Notes: a model not told the origin generated them from the sequence alone. A stretch of DNA of 64,000 bases from Mycobacterium gallinarum (GCF_010726765.1 NZ_AP022601.1:1054001-1118000); one strand, 5' to 3'; counted from the first letter of the stretch, positions 18,363-28,030 are shown. Numbers and translations: made by a program.

Positions 18363-19195
18363 CAGGAGTTCTCCTCGACGAGTTCGATGCCGTCGGCGCC
18401 TGCCGCGGCGGTCCCCAGGTAGACCTCCTGCACCTTCGGGTTGGCCTGAACTTCGGCAACCGAACCCTCGGCGATCACCTGGCCGCGTGCCAGCACGGTC
18501 ACCGACGTGGCGAATGCACGCATGAAGTCCATATCGTGTTCGACCACGACGACGGTGCGCTCGGCACCGATGCGGCGCAACAGGTTCCCGGTTTCTTCAC
18601 CCTCTTCGGTACTCATGCCCGCCACCGGTTCGTCGAGCAGGAGCACGTCGGAGTTCTGGACCAGCAGCATGCCGATCTCCAGCCACTGCTTCTGTCCGTG
18701 GGCGAGCACTCCGGCGGGTTTGTCGGCCAGGTGGGTCAGCCCGATGGTGTGCATCGCCTGCTCGATCGTCGGGAGCACACCCTTGCGGCGCCGCAACAAG
18801 GTCCATGCGGATCGGGTCGCGCCGGCGGCGATGTCGAGGTTCTGCAGCACGGTCAGTTGCTCGAACACGCTCGCGGTCTGGAAGGTTCGGCCCACTCCGC
18901 TGCGCGCGATCTGGTGCACCTTCTTACCGAGCAGTTCGACGCCGGACTTGTTCACCGACCCGGTCGCCGACACCAGCCCGGTGATCGCGTCGATCACCGT
19001 GGTCTTTCCCGCACCGTTGGGCCCGATGAGGAATCGGAGGTCACCCTGGAACAAGGTGAGGTCGACGTCGCTGACCGCCTTGAAGCCGTCGAAATCGACT
19101 GTCAGTCCGCGAACTTCGAGGTACTGGGTGCCCATGCCGACGTCGCCGCCCTCGATGGGTTCCTTGCTTGCCGTGCTCGCGTCGACCTCGGTCAT
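18362..19195 (-). CDS. urtD: Urea ABC transporter ATP-binding protein UrtD
   Basis: A 277-residue ATPase related to LivG. Walker A is GPNGAGKTTVIDAITG, the signature is the degenerate LAHGQKQWLEIG typical of UrtD, and Walker B is VLLLDEPVAGMS. The C-terminal part (VIAEGSVAEVQANPKVQEVYLG) is characteristic of LivG/UrtD. It overlaps urtC by 4 bases (ATGA) and urtE by one. Confidence 0.95.
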   Translation of the reverse strand: MTEVDASTASKEPIEGGDVGMGTQYLEVRGLTVDFDGFKAVSDVDLTLFQGDLRFLIGPNGAGKTTVIDAITGLVSATGSVNKSGVELLGKKVHQIARSGVGRTFQTASVFEQLTVLQNLDIAAGATRSAWTLLRRRKGVLPTIEQAMHTIGLTHLADKPAGVLAHGQKQWLEIGMLLVQNSDVLLLDEPVAGMSTEEGEETGNLLRRIGAERTVVVVEHDMDFMRAFATSVTVLARGQVIAEGSVAEVQANPKVQEVYLGTAAAGADGIELVEENS

Positions 19196-20304
19196 GAGCT
19201 GGCACCCACCTTCTCGGTGTCGGGGTCGGAGTCAGTGGCCTTTTCCGGAGGTGGTTCGACTTTGGCTTTGCGGCGACGCTTCAGGAACACACCCAGTCCG
19301 GCCAGACCCGCCGGGAAGAAGCCGACGACCACAATGAACAGCAGGCCCTGGGCGTACGTCCACTCCGACGGAAAACGTTCGGAGAACAGGGTTTGCGCCC
19401 ACGCCACACCGATCGCACCCAGGACCGGACCCAGCAGTGTCGTGCGCCCGCCGATAGCGACCCCGATCAGAAACGCGATCGACGGAAGGATACCGACCTG
19501 TGAGGGTGCGATGAACCCGACGATCGGCGCGAACAGCGCGCCGGCGATGCTGGCGAAGAGTGCGGCGACGGTATAGGCGACGACCTTGATGTTGGCAGGG
19601 TCGTAGCCCAGGAAGCGCACCCGCTCCTCGCCGTCGCGCACAGCCACCAGCAACTCGCCGTAGCGGCTCTGCATCAGCTGCCGGACCACGGCGACGACCA
19701 GCAGCAACACGCCCGCGGCGATGAAGTAGAGCATCCGGCGGTTGGCCGGGTCGTTCAGGGTGAAACCGAAGAATGTGCGAAACCTGTTGAGCCCGTTGCT
19801 GCCACCGATGCTGGTCTGGCCGACGAGCAGGATCGCCAGAGCGGCGGCCAGCGCCTGCGACAGGATCGCGAAGTACGCGCCTTTGACACGGCGCTTGAAG
19901 ACGCCGAAACCCAACGCCGCGGCGATGGCCGTCGGCACGAGCACGATCGCCAGCACCGTGAAGGCGGGGGAGGCGAACGGTTGCCAGTAGCCGGGCAGTT
20001 CGCGCACGCCGGCGATCTGCATGAAGTCGGGCACGTCGTCGCCGCGAATCTGCGCGTCGGCGATCTTGAGGTGCATGCCCATCATGTAGCCGCCGAGGCC
20101 GAAGAAGACGCCCTGGCCGAGCACCAGCATTCCACCCCGGCCCCAGGCCAGCCCGATGCCGACCGCGACAATCGCGAAGCACAAGAACTTGCCGAGCAGC
20201 GACAGCCGGAAGTCGGACAGCACCACCGGCGCGACCCCGAACAGCACGACCGCCGCGATACCGAAACCAGCCCAGGTCTGCCAACGGCCGAGAGCGGTTC
20301 TCAC
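19192..20304 (-). CDS. urtC: Urea ABC transporter permease UrtC
   Basis: A 370-residue permease with about ten membrane helices, related to LivM. The loop before the end of the conserved domain (VVAYTVAALFASIAGALFAP) is typical. The C-terminus is a charged cytoplasmic tail (RRRKAKVEPPPEKA). It starts with GTG overlapping the urtB stop by 4 bases. UrtB and UrtC form the membrane channel. Confidence 0.95.
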   Translation of the reverse strand: MRTALGRWQTWAGFGIAAVVLFGVAPVVLSDFRLSLLGKFLCFAIVAVGIGLAWGRGGMLVLGQGVFFGLGGYMMGMHLKIADAQIRGDDVPDFMQIAGVRELPGYWQPFASPAFTVLAIVLVPTAIAAALGFGVFKRRVKGAYFAILSQALAAALAILLVGQTSIGGSNGLNRFRTFFGFTLNDPANRRMLYFIAAGVLLLVVAVVRQLMQSRYGELLVAVRDGEERVRFLGYDPANIKVVAYTVAALFASIAGALFAPIVGFIAPSQVGILPSIAFLIGVAIGGRTTLLGPVLGAIGVAWAQTLFSERFPSEWTYAQGLLFIVVVGFFPAGLAGLGVFLKRRRKAKVEPPPEKATDSDPDTEKVGASS

Positions 20305-21185
20305 ACCAAACTCCTTGTGCGAACGGTGAACAGACCCTGCGGGCGGGCCTGCAGGAAGATCACGATGATCACGAACACGATCACCTTGGCCAGCGACGCG
20401 GTGGTGTTGTACTCGATGAACGAGTTCAGGAAGCCCAGTGAGAACGCCGCGATCACGGTGCCCTTGATCTGGCCCAGCCCGCCGACCACGACGACCAGGA
20501 ACGCGTCGATCAGATAGCTTTGCCCGATCGTCGGACTGGTCGACCCGATCATCGTCAACGCGACACCGGCGACGGCCGCGAGGCCCGAACCGATGAAGAA
20601 CGTGGTGATGTCGGTCTTGCGCGAGGAGATGCCGCTGGTTTCGGCGAGGTCGCGGTTCTGCACGACCGCCCGGATGCGTCTACCCATCGGGCTGACCTTG
20701 AGCGCGGTCGCCAGCGCGGCCACACATGCGATCGCCAGTACCAGGATGAAGATCCGGGTCTTGGGCACGACCGCGCCGAAGATCTCCACGCCACCGGACA
20801 GCCACGCCGGAGCGATGACGTTGACCGCCGGCGCGCCGAAGATGTCGCGGGCGATCTGCTGCAGGATCAGTCCAACGCCGAACGTCACCAGCAGCGTGTC
20901 CAGCGGACGGTGGTACATCCGCTGGATCAAGGTGACTTCCAGCAGGGCACCCATGGCCCCGCCGACGACGAAGCCGACGATCAGCGAGATGAACAGGGAC
21001 GCACCGGCACTGGAGATGATCTGCTGAACCACGTAGGCGGTGTAGCAGCCGGCCATGATGAACTCGCCGTGCGCCATGTTGATGACGCCCATCTGACCGA
21101 ACGTCAGCGACAGTCCGAGCGCAGCCAGCAACAGGATCGAACCGAGGCTCAATCCCGTTGCCAGCTGCCCGATTAGAACATCCAT
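20301..21185 (-). CDS. urtB: Urea ABC transporter permease UrtB
   Basis: A 294-residue permease related to LivH, with about eight helices. Conserved LivH-type stretches include NMAHGEFIMAGCYTAYVVQ and VVVVGGLGQIKGTVIAA. This is the short form, without the long N-terminal extension found in some proteobacterial UrtB proteins. It lies 37 bases after urtA. Confidence 0.95.
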   Translation of the reverse strand: MDVLIGQLATGLSLGSILLLAALGLSLTFGQMGVINMAHGEFIMAGCYTAYVVQQIISSAGASLFISLIVGFVVGGAMGALLEVTLIQRMYHRPLDTLLVTFGVGLILQQIARDIFGAPAVNVIAPAWLSGGVEIFGAVVPKTRIFILVLAIACVAALATALKVSPMGRRIRAVVQNRDLAETSGISSRKTDITTFFIGSGLAAVAGVALTMIGSTSPTIGQSYLIDAFLVVVVGGLGQIKGTVIAAFSLGFLNSFIEYNTTASLAKVIVFVIIVIFLQARPQGLFTVRTRSLV

Positions 21186-21222
21186 ACCGCTGTGGCTCTC
21201 CGTCGCTTCGCTCGCCGCGGAA

Positions 21223-22488
21223 TCAGCCGGAGAGACCGGCGGCCCACGGGTACGACTTGAGGTACGGGTCCGGCTCGATCGGGCCGGGCGACTCCCAGAT
21301 CGTGTAGATCAGCCCGTCGGGGCGGATCTCACCGATACGTGCCGTCTTGGTGATGTGGTTGTTCTCGCCATCGATGGTGACCAGACCCTCCGGCGCGTCG
21401 AAGGTGACGCCACCCGCATTCTCCTGGATGGCGCTGACCTCGAACGACTTTGCCTTCTCGACGGTGTTCTTCCACAGGTAGACCGAGACGTAGGCCGCCT
21501 CCATCGGATCCGACGTCGGCTTGTTGGCGCCGTACTTCTTCTTGTAGGCCTCGACGAATGCCTTGTTCACCGGGGTGTCGATCGTCTGGTAGTAATTCCA
21601 CGCCGTCAGCTGTCCGGTGATGTTCTGCACACCGATGCCGCCGACCTCTTCCTCGGCTATCGACACCGAAACCACCGGCATGTCCTGCGGTGTGAGCCCC
21701 ACGTTCTTGTACTCACGGAAGAACGCCACGTTCGAGTCGCCGTTCAGCGTGTTGAACACCGCGTCGGCGTTGGCGGTGCGGACCTTGTTGACGATGGTCG
21801 AGAAGTCCGTCGAGCCCAGAGGCGTGTAGTCCTCGCCCTTGATCTCGATACCGTTGGCCCCGGCGTAGGCCTTGATGATCCGGTTCGCCGTCTGGGGGAA
21901 GACGTAGTCACTGCCGACCAGATAGAGCGACTTGACGCCCTTCTCCTTGAGGTAGTCCAGGGCGGGCACGATCTGCTGGTTGGTGGTGGCGCCGGTGTAG
22001 AAGATGTTCTTCGAGGACTCCAGACCCTCGTACTGCACGGGGTAGTACAGCAGTGAGTTCGCGCTCTCGAATACCGGCAGCATCGCCTTGCGGCTCGACG
22101 ACGTCCAGCCGCCGAACACCGCGGCCACGCAGTCGCTGCTGATCAGCTTCTCGGCCTTCTCGGCGAAGACCGTCGGCTCTGAGGCGCCGTCCTCACCCAC
22201 GACCTGGATCTGCTTACCCAGTACGCCCCCGGCGGCGTTGATTTCCTCGACCGCCAACGCGATCGCGTCGCGCACCGTCACCTCGGAGATGGCCATCGTT
22301 CCCGACAGCGAGTTCAGCGAGCCCACCTTGATGGTCGAACCCGAGGTGTCGACACACGATTCGGCGTTTGCCGAGTCCGACTCGGTCGCCTTGCTTCCAC
22401 AGCCCGCCAACAGCAGGCCCGCCACAGCGACGACGCTTCCCGTCGCAAGCGCAGACCTTCTCAATGAAGACCGTTGTGGTAGTCGCAT
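21223..22488 (-). CDS. urtA: Urea-binding lipoprotein UrtA
   Basis: A 421-residue substrate-binding protein of the urea importer. It has a signal peptide ending in lipobox LAGC (about residue 30) and the UrtA-specific pattern [31 protein letters not shown] and [14 protein letters not shown]. It captures urea outside the membrane and hands it to UrtBC. The start at 22488 follows GGGAAAGG. No urease genes are in the window, so hydrolysis must be encoded elsewhere. Confidence 0.95.
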   Translation of the reverse strand: MRLPQRSSLRRSALATGSVVAVAGLLLAGCGSKATESDSANAESCVDTSGSTIKVGSLNSLSGTMAISEVTVRDAIALAVEEINAAGGVLGKQIQVVGEDGASEPTVFAEKAEKLISSDCVAAVFGGWTSSSRKAMLPVFESANSLLYYPVQYEGLESSKNIFYTGATTNQQIVPALDYLKEKGVKSLYLVGSDYVFPQTANRIIKAYAGANGIEIKGEDYTPLGSTDFSTIVNKVRTANADAVFNTLNGDSNVAFFREYKNVGLTPQDMPVVSVSIAEEEVGGIGVQNITGQLTAWNYYQTIDTPVNKAFVEAYKKKYGANKPTSDPMEAAYVSVYLWKNTVEKAKSFEVSAIQENAGGVTFDAPEGLVTIDGENNHITKTARIGEIRPDGLIYTIWESPGPIEPDPYLKSYPWAAGLSG

Positions 22489-22596
22489 TGACAGCCTTTC
22501 CCTATATCAGCAGCGCACATCGGGAGATGAGCGTCGGCTGGAGTGCAGAATTTGTGGCACCGCTGGGGTGTCGAATCGGGACGTTAGAGCGGCTGT

Positions 22597-22612
22597 GTTT
22601 CTGCGAAATGAC
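22597..22612 (-). promoter_or_regulatory. Candidate GlnR half-site upstream of urtA
   Basis: On the minus strand the bases read GTCAT-TTCGCA-GAAAC, 4 of 5 and 5 of 5 matches to the actinobacterial GlnR pattern gTnAc-n6-GaAAc. It lies about 110 bases before urtA. Urea uptake is a typical nitrogen-limitation function, which agrees. A second half-site in the expected place was not found. Confidence 0.4.
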
Positions 22613-22732
22613 TGTGTGTGACGAACAAATTAACCTGTCGGAGGACCGCTGTTTATTTGCCGTTGGCCCATGGCGGCATAGCTGATCTGACGTGCCTGTA
22701 ACAGTCCGGTACGGTGCGGCGATGTGACCAAC

Positions 22733-23149
22733 ATGCGAAAAGCGACATCGATGGTCGGGGCGGCGCTCGTGCTTGCAGCAGGCTCACTTGCGGTCAGTCA
22801 GGCAACCGCAGCCGGGCAGGATCCCGCTCCGGCGGGACCAAACGTCAAATACGTTGTCACCGCGGACGCCCCGCTGAGCTTCGACATCAACTACGTGACC
22901 GGTTCGCCCGCGGACTTGCAGGCTTTCAACGCCGACGCGGCCGCCTACTCGACCAGGGGCAGCTTTGTTGTCCCGTGGGAGGCGACCGCGACGCTGTCCG
23001 ACCCGCAGTGGGCGTACATCAGCGTGGCCCGGGCGGGCCATGCCATGGAGGCCCCGCCGAACGCGCACTGCGAGATCTGGGTCGACGGACAACTCGCCGT
23101 CCAGAACACAGGTCCGACGACGGCCTTCTGCCAACTGAGTCGCTGGTAG
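22733..23149 (+). CDS. Secreted protein with MmpS-like C-terminal domain
   Basis: A 138-residue protein with a signal peptide (basic MRK, hydrophobic stretch, cleavage near SQATAA) and a beta-rich domain. KYVVTADAPLSFDINYV, VVPWEATATL and CEIWVDGQLAVQNTGPTTAFCQL, with two cysteines, resemble the soluble domain of mycobacterial MmpS proteins, which accompany MmpL lipid transporters. No MmpL gene is nearby and no retained helix is seen, so it may be a free secreted relative. A GTG at 22724 is an alternative start. Confidence 0.7.
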   Translation: MRKATSMVGAALVLAAGSLAVSQATAAGQDPAPAGPNVKYVVTADAPLSFDINYVTGSPADLQAFNADAAAYSTRGSFVVPWEATATLSDPQWAYISVARAGHAMEAPPNAHCEIWVDGQLAVQNTGPTTAFCQLSRW

Positions 23150-23165
23150 TCCGCGCGTAGTTACC

Positions 23166-23194
23166 TTGACATCGCATCGAACATAGGTTCGAAT
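23166..23194 (+). promoter_or_regulatory. LexA-controlled promoter (SOS box) of the radical-SAM gene
   Basis: A perfect mycobacterial SOS box, TCGAAC-ATAG-GTTCGA, lies at 23177-23192. A consensus -35, TTGACA, is at 23166-23171 and a -10-like TCGAAT at 23189-23194 overlaps the box, so bound LexA would block polymerase. The predicted start of transcription falls on or next to the GTG at 23201. Confidence 0.85.
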
Positions 23195-23200
23195 AGACCG

Positions 23201-24247
23201 GTGCGGTGGGATGGTCAGGGCGTCAGCGTCGACGACGGTGCATTGCCCGGCCTGCAGCGGATCGGATTTGTCCGGAGCGTGCGTTCGCCTCAGTTCGAGG
23301 GCATGACGTTTCACGAAATCCTCTGTAAATCCGCGTTGAACAAGGTGCCCAACGCCCGGCCCAATGTCTCCGGCCGCCCGGCTCCGTCGATGCTCCCTTT
23401 CAATTACACGGTCAACGGCTATCGCGGTTGTTCGCACGCCTGCCGCTACTGTTTCGCCCGGCCCACGCACGAGTATCTGGACTTCGACTCCGGCGCTGAT
23501 TTCGACTCGCAGGTCGTCGTGAAGACCAACGTCGCCGACGTCCTGCGGCGTGAGCTGTCGCGACGTTCGTGGCAACGAGAGACAGTTGCACTCGGCACCA
23601 ACACCGACCCATATCAGCGTGCCGAGGGTCGCTATGCATTGATGCCGGGAATCATTGGCGCACTGACCGATTCCGGAACGCCATTTTCGATCCTGACCAA
23701 GGGCACGCTGTTGCGCCGAGACTTACCGTTGATCGCAGAGGCAGCGCGACGCGTCGATGTCAGCGTCGCGATCTCACTGGCCGTCGGCGATCCCCAACTG
23801 CACAAGGATGTCGAGCCGGGGACGCCGTCACCGCAAGCCCGTCTCGGGCTCATCTCCGCGGTCCGCGAAGCGGGCCTGGACTGCCATGTGATGGTGGCGC
23901 CGGTTCTTCCCCACCTGACGGATTCGGCGGACCATCTGGATGCGCTCTTGGCTCAGATCGCAGAAGCGGGAGCGACGGGGGTGACGGCCTTCGGTCTGCA
24001 TCTGCGGGGTTCAACGCGTGGGTGGTTCATGGCGTGGCTGGCGCGGTCGCATCCCGAGCTGGTGTCGAAGTATCGCGAGTTGTACAAGCGCGGAGCGTAT
24101 TTGCCGTCGGACTACAGGAAAACGCTGCACGGCAGGGTGACGCCGCTGATCGCCAAACATGGTCTGGCACCCGACCGCCGCTCGTTCCGAGCCTCGGCGG
24201 CACCCGCCGTCGATTGCGCGGAAGTCCTGCAGCCGACGCTGTTCTAG
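23201..24247 (+). CDS. SOS-induced radical-SAM protein, Rv2578c family
   Basis: A 348-residue radical-SAM enzyme with the iron-sulfur motif CSHACRYC (Cys77, Cys81, Cys84), followed by a typical TIM-barrel (LGTNTDPYQRAEGRYALMPG, SILTKGTLLRRDLP). It belongs to the Rv2578c family, distant from spore photoproduct lyase (SplB), so a DNA repair or nucleotide-modifying role is possible but unproven. Control by the SOS box just upstream supports a damage role. No Shine-Dalgarno sequence precedes the GTG, in keeping with a leaderless mRNA. The M. tuberculosis gene is, from memory, also in the LexA regulon. Confidence 0.93.
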   Translation: MRWDGQGVSVDDGALPGLQRIGFVRSVRSPQFEGMTFHEILCKSALNKVPNARPNVSGRPAPSMLPFNYTVNGYRGCSHACRYCFARPTHEYLDFDSGADFDSQVVVKTNVADVLRRELSRRSWQRETVALGTNTDPYQRAEGRYALMPGIIGALTDSGTPFSILTKGTLLRRDLPLIAEAARRVDVSVAISLAVGDPQLHKDVEPGTPSPQARLGLISAVREAGLDCHVMVAPVLPHLTDSADHLDALLAQIAEAGATGVTAFGLHLRGSTRGWFMAWLARSHPELVSKYRELYKRGAYLPSDYRKTLHGRVTPLIAKHGLAPDRRSFRASAAPAVDCAEVLQPTLF

Positions 24248-24284
24248 CTCCGTCGAAACTGTCCCCGGCTTCGCGTGGGGCCCT

Positions 24285-24333
24285 GACAGATCGCGATTTG
24301 AGCGGGATTTGCGATCTCCTAGCAGTCTCGGCG
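24285..24333. repeat. Decayed copy of a small palindromic repeat
   Basis: The region CAGATCGCGATTT ... GCGATCTC ... GCAGTCTCGGCG closely follows the intact element at 55742-55803, but its left outer arm is missing. It lies between the convergent radical-SAM and acyl-CoA dehydrogenase genes and may act as a weak terminator. Confidence 0.6.
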
Positions 24334-24340
24334 ATATTGC

Positions 24341-25597
24341 CTAGCCCTTGTTCCGCTTGACCTGATTGAACGGCACGCCCCGGTCTGCGGCATGCTCACG
24401 CGGAAAGCCCAGGACGCGTTCACCGATGATGTTACGGGCGATCTCGGTGGTACCGCCGCCGAGCGCCGCCGCCTGCCGCGACAGATAGCGTTCGCCGTAG
24501 CGGATCATGTCGTCACCGACATCCACGACGCCCGAACTGCCGGTCAGCGACAGCACAGTGTCGAACTCCAGGTGATGTACCTCGGCGTGGGTCACCCGGA
24601 TGATCGAACCCGCGGCCGGCGGCAGCGAGCCGTCGAGAACGCCGTGATACACGTGATCGATCAGCTGCTCGCGTACCGCGCGGTGCACCAGCGCGCGACC
24701 CGCCATTTCCTGCGCTCGCTCACTGTCGGCCTGCCCGGTCGCTTCCAGCAGCGCGACGTAATCGATCGGCACATCCGACTTGCCTTCGGCGCCAATGCCA
24801 CTCGCGAACTCAGAGCCGCCTCCGACCGCCCGGCGCTCGTGGTACAGCTGCCGGGACGCCACGTGCCAGCCGCCATTGACTTCTCCGACGACGGCATCGT
24901 CACCGAGCTCGAGGTTGTCGAAGAACTCCTCACAGAACTCGACCGACCCGTTGACCTGCTTGATGCGCCGCAGTGTGATCCCCGGGCTGTTGATGGGCAC
25001 CAGGAACATCGTCAGGCCTTCGTGCTTGGGCACATCCCAGTCGGTGCGCGCGAGCATCAGCCCATAGTCCGCGGCGAACGCACTGGTGCTCCAGGTCTTG
25101 GCGCCGTTGATCACCCATTTGTCGCCTTTACGGTCGGCGCGGGTGATGACGCCGGCCAGATCGGACCCGCCGCTAGGCTCCGACAGCAGCTGCACGAGCA
25201 CCTCGTCGCCCCGCAGCGCGGCCGAGATGTGTTGCTGCTTCTGCTCTTCTGATCCAGTGTCCAGGATGGTCGCGGCGCATATCGTGAACGTCGGGGTGTT
25301 CAGGATGACCGGAAGCTCGTAACAGCGCGACTCGTTGTTGAACGCCTTCTGGTAGGCAATCGGTAGCCCGAGGCCGCCGTATTCGCGGGGGAAGCAGATG
25401 CCGGCGAACCCGCCCTCGTACAGCTTCTTCTGCAACTCCCGGGCGCGGTGCCAGGGTGCCTCTTCGCCCCTGTCGTGCTCGGGCGGGTTGGCCGGGTCGA
25501 TGGGCGGCATGTTCTCCGCCAACCAGGTGCGGGCACGCGTGGCGAACTCTTCGACAGACTCGGTCGTTTCAGTCGCTGCCGATGCGGTGTCGGTCAT
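24341..25597 (-). CDS. Acyl-CoA dehydrogenase (FadE type), larger subunit
   Basis: A 418-residue flavoenzyme that would oxidise an acyl-CoA to the enoyl-CoA. Typical stretches are QLLSEPSGGSDLAGVITRA, the ACAD core WVINGAKTWSTSAF and the C-terminal GGGTTEIARNIIGERVLG. The ATG at 25597 overlaps the stop of the next FadE gene by 4 bases. Adjacent pairs like this often form mixed tetramers in mycobacteria, used for bulky substrates such as steroid side chains (family knowledge). The substrate here is not known. Confidence 0.92.
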   Translation of the reverse strand: MTDTASAATETTESVEEFATRARTWLAENMPPIDPANPPEHDRGEEAPWHRARELQKKLYEGGFAGICFPREYGGLGLPIAYQKAFNNESRCYELPVILNTPTFTICAATILDTGSEEQKQQHISAALRGDEVLVQLLSEPSGGSDLAGVITRADRKGDKWVINGAKTWSTSAFAADYGLMLARTDWDVPKHEGLTMFLVPINSPGITLRRIKQVNGSVEFCEEFFDNLELGDDAVVGEVNGGWHVASRQLYHERRAVGGGSEFASGIGAEGKSDVPIDYVALLEATGQADSERAQEMAGRALVHRAVREQLIDHVYHGVLDGSLPPAAGSIIRVTHAEVHHLEFDTVLSLTGSSGVVDVGDDMIRYGERYLSRQAAALGGGTTEIARNIIGERVLGFPREHAADRGVPFNQVKRNKG

Positions 25598-26730
25598 GAG
25601 GCGTTTTCCAGATTCTTGGTGAGCGCATACACGCGCAGATTGTGGTCTTCCGGCGTGCCGAACAGCGAGCGGTACAGCGTGGCCCGCCGCAGGAAGATAT
25701 GCAGGTCGTGCTCCCAGGTGACACCGATGCCGCCGTGCAGCTGAATGCAGTCCTGCAGCATGCCCGGAGCATGTTCGCCCACATAGGATTTCGCGACGCT
25801 GACCGCCATCTCGGCGCCGGCCGAGCGCGCGGCCACCTCGGCGACCGCGGCGTTCGTCGTCGCCCGGCACGACTCGAACCAGATCTTCAGGTCGGCGTAC
25901 TTGTGTTTCAGCGCCTGATACGAGCCGATCGGCCTGCCGAACGAATGCCGGTCGAATCCCCATTGGATGGTGAAGTCCAGCACCGTCTCCAGGATGCCGA
26001 CGATCTCGGCGCACTGAAGGATCGCCGCGATCTGGCTCTGCCGCTCGATGAGCGCCGGCGTCTGCTCCGCAGAGCCGACGGCCGCGGTGGCATCCACCTC
26101 GACACCGTCGAATTGCACTCGGGCAAAGGTCTTCACCATGTCGAGCGACCGTTGCGCTGCCACGGTGACACCCGCCGCGTCGGTCGGAACCAGGAACTGT
26201 CGCACCGCGTCGTCGCAGCGGGCCACCACCAGCAGCACCGTACTGTCGCCGGCCGCCTCGACGCGGTCCTTCGCGCCGTCGATGCGATATCCGGTGTCGG
26301 TGCGCGTCGCGGTCACCGCAGCATCGAGCGGCTGCCACTGCTTGCCCGGCTCGTAGGCCGCCCACGAGGCGACGATCTCGCCTGAGATCAGCGATTCGAT
26401 TGTCTGCTCGTGGTTCTCGGGGGCCTCGGCCAAACCCGCCAGGACGATGCTGACCGGATGCAGCGGACCCGGTGCCACGCTGCGGCCGGACAATTCCGCG
26501 ACCAGAGCGAGGTCGGCGACGCCGTCGCCTGACACGTTGCCGCCGCCGAGTTCCTCGGGCACCAGCAAGCTGGTCCAGCCGAGTTCGGCGGCGCGCTGCC
26601 ACCAGTCCATCTCGAAGGACCTTCCGGCGTCGTGGAGTTCACGCAGTCGGCCCAGCGACGCGCCCTTCTCGAGGAACGACTGGGTGGTCGAGGCGAAGAG
26701 TAGCCGTTCTGGGTTTGCGACGTCGGTCAC
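25594..26730 (-). CDS. Acyl-CoA dehydrogenase (FadE type), partner subunit
   Basis: A 378-residue acyl-CoA dehydrogenase relative. It has the C-terminal family stretch FGRPIGSYQALKHKYADLKI and MLQDCIQLHGGIGVTWEHDL, but a less conserved middle than its neighbour, as is usual in the second subunit of heteromeric ACADs. It is the middle gene of an operon with an amidohydrolase upstream and the other FadE downstream. Expression should depend on the promoter and operator at about 28064. Confidence 0.9.
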   Translation of the reverse strand: MTDVANPERLLFASTTQSFLEKGASLGRLRELHDAGRSFEMDWWQRAAELGWTSLLVPEELGGGNVSGDGVADLALVAELSGRSVAPGPLHPVSIVLAGLAEAPENHEQTIESLISGEIVASWAAYEPGKQWQPLDAAVTATRTDTGYRIDGAKDRVEAAGDSTVLLVVARCDDAVRQFLVPTDAAGVTVAAQRSLDMVKTFARVQFDGVEVDATAAVGSAEQTPALIERQSQIAAILQCAEIVGILETVLDFTIQWGFDRHSFGRPIGSYQALKHKYADLKIWFESCRATTNAAVAEVAARSAGAEMAVSVAKSYVGEHAPGMLQDCIQLHGGIGVTWEHDLHIFLRRATLYRSLFGTPEDHNLRVYALTKNLENAS

Positions 26731-26809
26731 GGCGCGAACTCACTTTCGCTGACGCGTGAACGTGCGTGCCGGAGCACCGACACGCACGTCACGATGGATG
26801 CCGTTGGGA

Positions 26810-28030
26810 TCAGGCGAATTCCAATGCGGGGACACCCGGCTTGTGGACGATCTCGTTCGGGACCTTGAACAGATCGATCATGTTGCCACCCATGACCTTT
26901 CGCTGCCCTTCGGCATCGAGTCCCTGGAGATCGTCGACCAGATGCGTCGGCTGCGACAAGCCCTCGGGGTGCGGCCAGTCGGAACCGAAGATCACGCGGT
27001 CGATGCCCAGCAGGTCGGCCATCTGGGCGAAGTCGTCCTCCCAGAACGGGGCGACGTACACGCAGCGGTGGAACGCCTCGATCGGATCCTCCAGGAAGCC
27101 CTGCGGCATCTTCGAGTAGACCTGCTTGAACTGCTTGAACAGGTAGGGCACCCAGTCGGCGCCGTTCTCGATGGACAGCACACGCAGATCCGGGTTGCGG
27201 GTCAGCGCACCGTGGCACACCAACGCCGCCATGGTGTCCTCGATAGGCCGCTTGCCCATCGCAACCATCCGGAACGCGGTGGGCGCGAACGGTTTGAACT
27301 CGTCGCCGGGCTCCCAGTCGTTGAGGTACTCGGAGTATCCGCTGTCCGAGGCGTGCATCGAGACGGGGATGCCGGCCTTGACGCAGGCGTCCCAGAATGG
27401 GTCGAACTCCTCGACACCCAGCGAGCGGGTTCCGCGGTAGCCGGGCACCGGGGCGGGGCGCACCAACACGGTCTTTGCACCGCGCTCCAGGCACCAGTCG
27501 AGTTCCTCGAGTGCGCGATCGACGTTGCCCAGGTTGATCACCGGGGTGGAGAAGATGCGGTCCTCGTAGTTGAACTGCCAGGTCTCGTACATCCACTGGT
27601 TCAGCGCGTGAACGATGTCGAGGATGAGGTCCGGATCGTCCTTCAGTCGCTCCTCGACCAGGCTGGCCAGCGTCGGGAACATCAGGGAGTAGTCCAGGCC
27701 GAGGCTGTCCATCACCTCGAGGCGGGCTTCGGGGTTGCGGAACGCCGGAATGGACTTCATCGGCTTACCCATGACCTCGCGGAAGCTCTTGCCGCCACTG
27801 CCGTGCCGGAAGTACTCCTCCTGGGCGCCGGGACGCGCGACCACCTCGAACGTCGGGTTCGGGATGTAATCGCTGACGACGTTGCGCACCATGATCTTGG
27901 TGCGTCCGCGGACGTCGATGTAGTCGATGACGCCCTTGCGGTGATCCGGCAGGAACTGGGTCAGGGCTTCTTTGGGCTCGTAGAAGTGGTTGTCGGCGTC
28001 GAACACCGGATAGGGGAGTTCGCGGGTCAT
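26810..28030 (-). CDS. Amidohydrolase-2 family protein
   Basis: A 406-residue member of the amidohydrolase-2 family: PVFDADNHFYEP is the N-terminal metal motif region (DxDxH), with PVSMHASDSGYSE in the middle and IFGSDWPHPEG as the Asp-containing motif near the end. Family members are hydrolases or decarboxylases of cyclic and aromatic acids. It has a strong GGAGG before its ATG and is followed by the FadE pair after a 79-base gap. The order suggests a short catabolic route in which ring or ester opening is coupled to beta-oxidation. Confidence 0.88.
   Translation of the reverse strand: MTRELPYPVFDADNHFYEPKEALTQFLPDHRKGVIDYIDVRGRTKIMVRNVVSDYIPNPTFEVVARPGAQEEYFRHGSGGKSFREVMGKPMKSIPAFRNPEARLEVMDSLGLDYSLMFPTLASLVEERLKDDPDLILDIVHALNQWMYETWQFNYEDRIFSTPVINLGNVDRALEELDWCLERGAKTVLVRPAPVPGYRGTRSLGVEEFDPFWDACVKAGIPVSMHASDSGYSEYLNDWEPGDEFKPFAPTAFRMVAMGKRPIEDTMAALVCHGALTRNPDLRVLSIENGADWVPYLFKQFKQVYSKMPQGFLEDPIEAFHRCVYVAPFWEDDFAQMADLLGIDRVIFGSDWPHPEGLSQPTHLVDDLQGLDAEGQRKVMGGNMIDLFKVPNEIVHKPGVPALEFA

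Noticed and set aside
24341..26602. A single 753-residue fused acyl-CoA dehydrogenase
   Set aside because: The open frame continues upstream of 25597, but its N-terminal 330 residues are Arg-rich antisense-like text in a second frame of the neighbouring FadE gene. The ATG at 25597 overlapping the neighbour's stop is the natural start.
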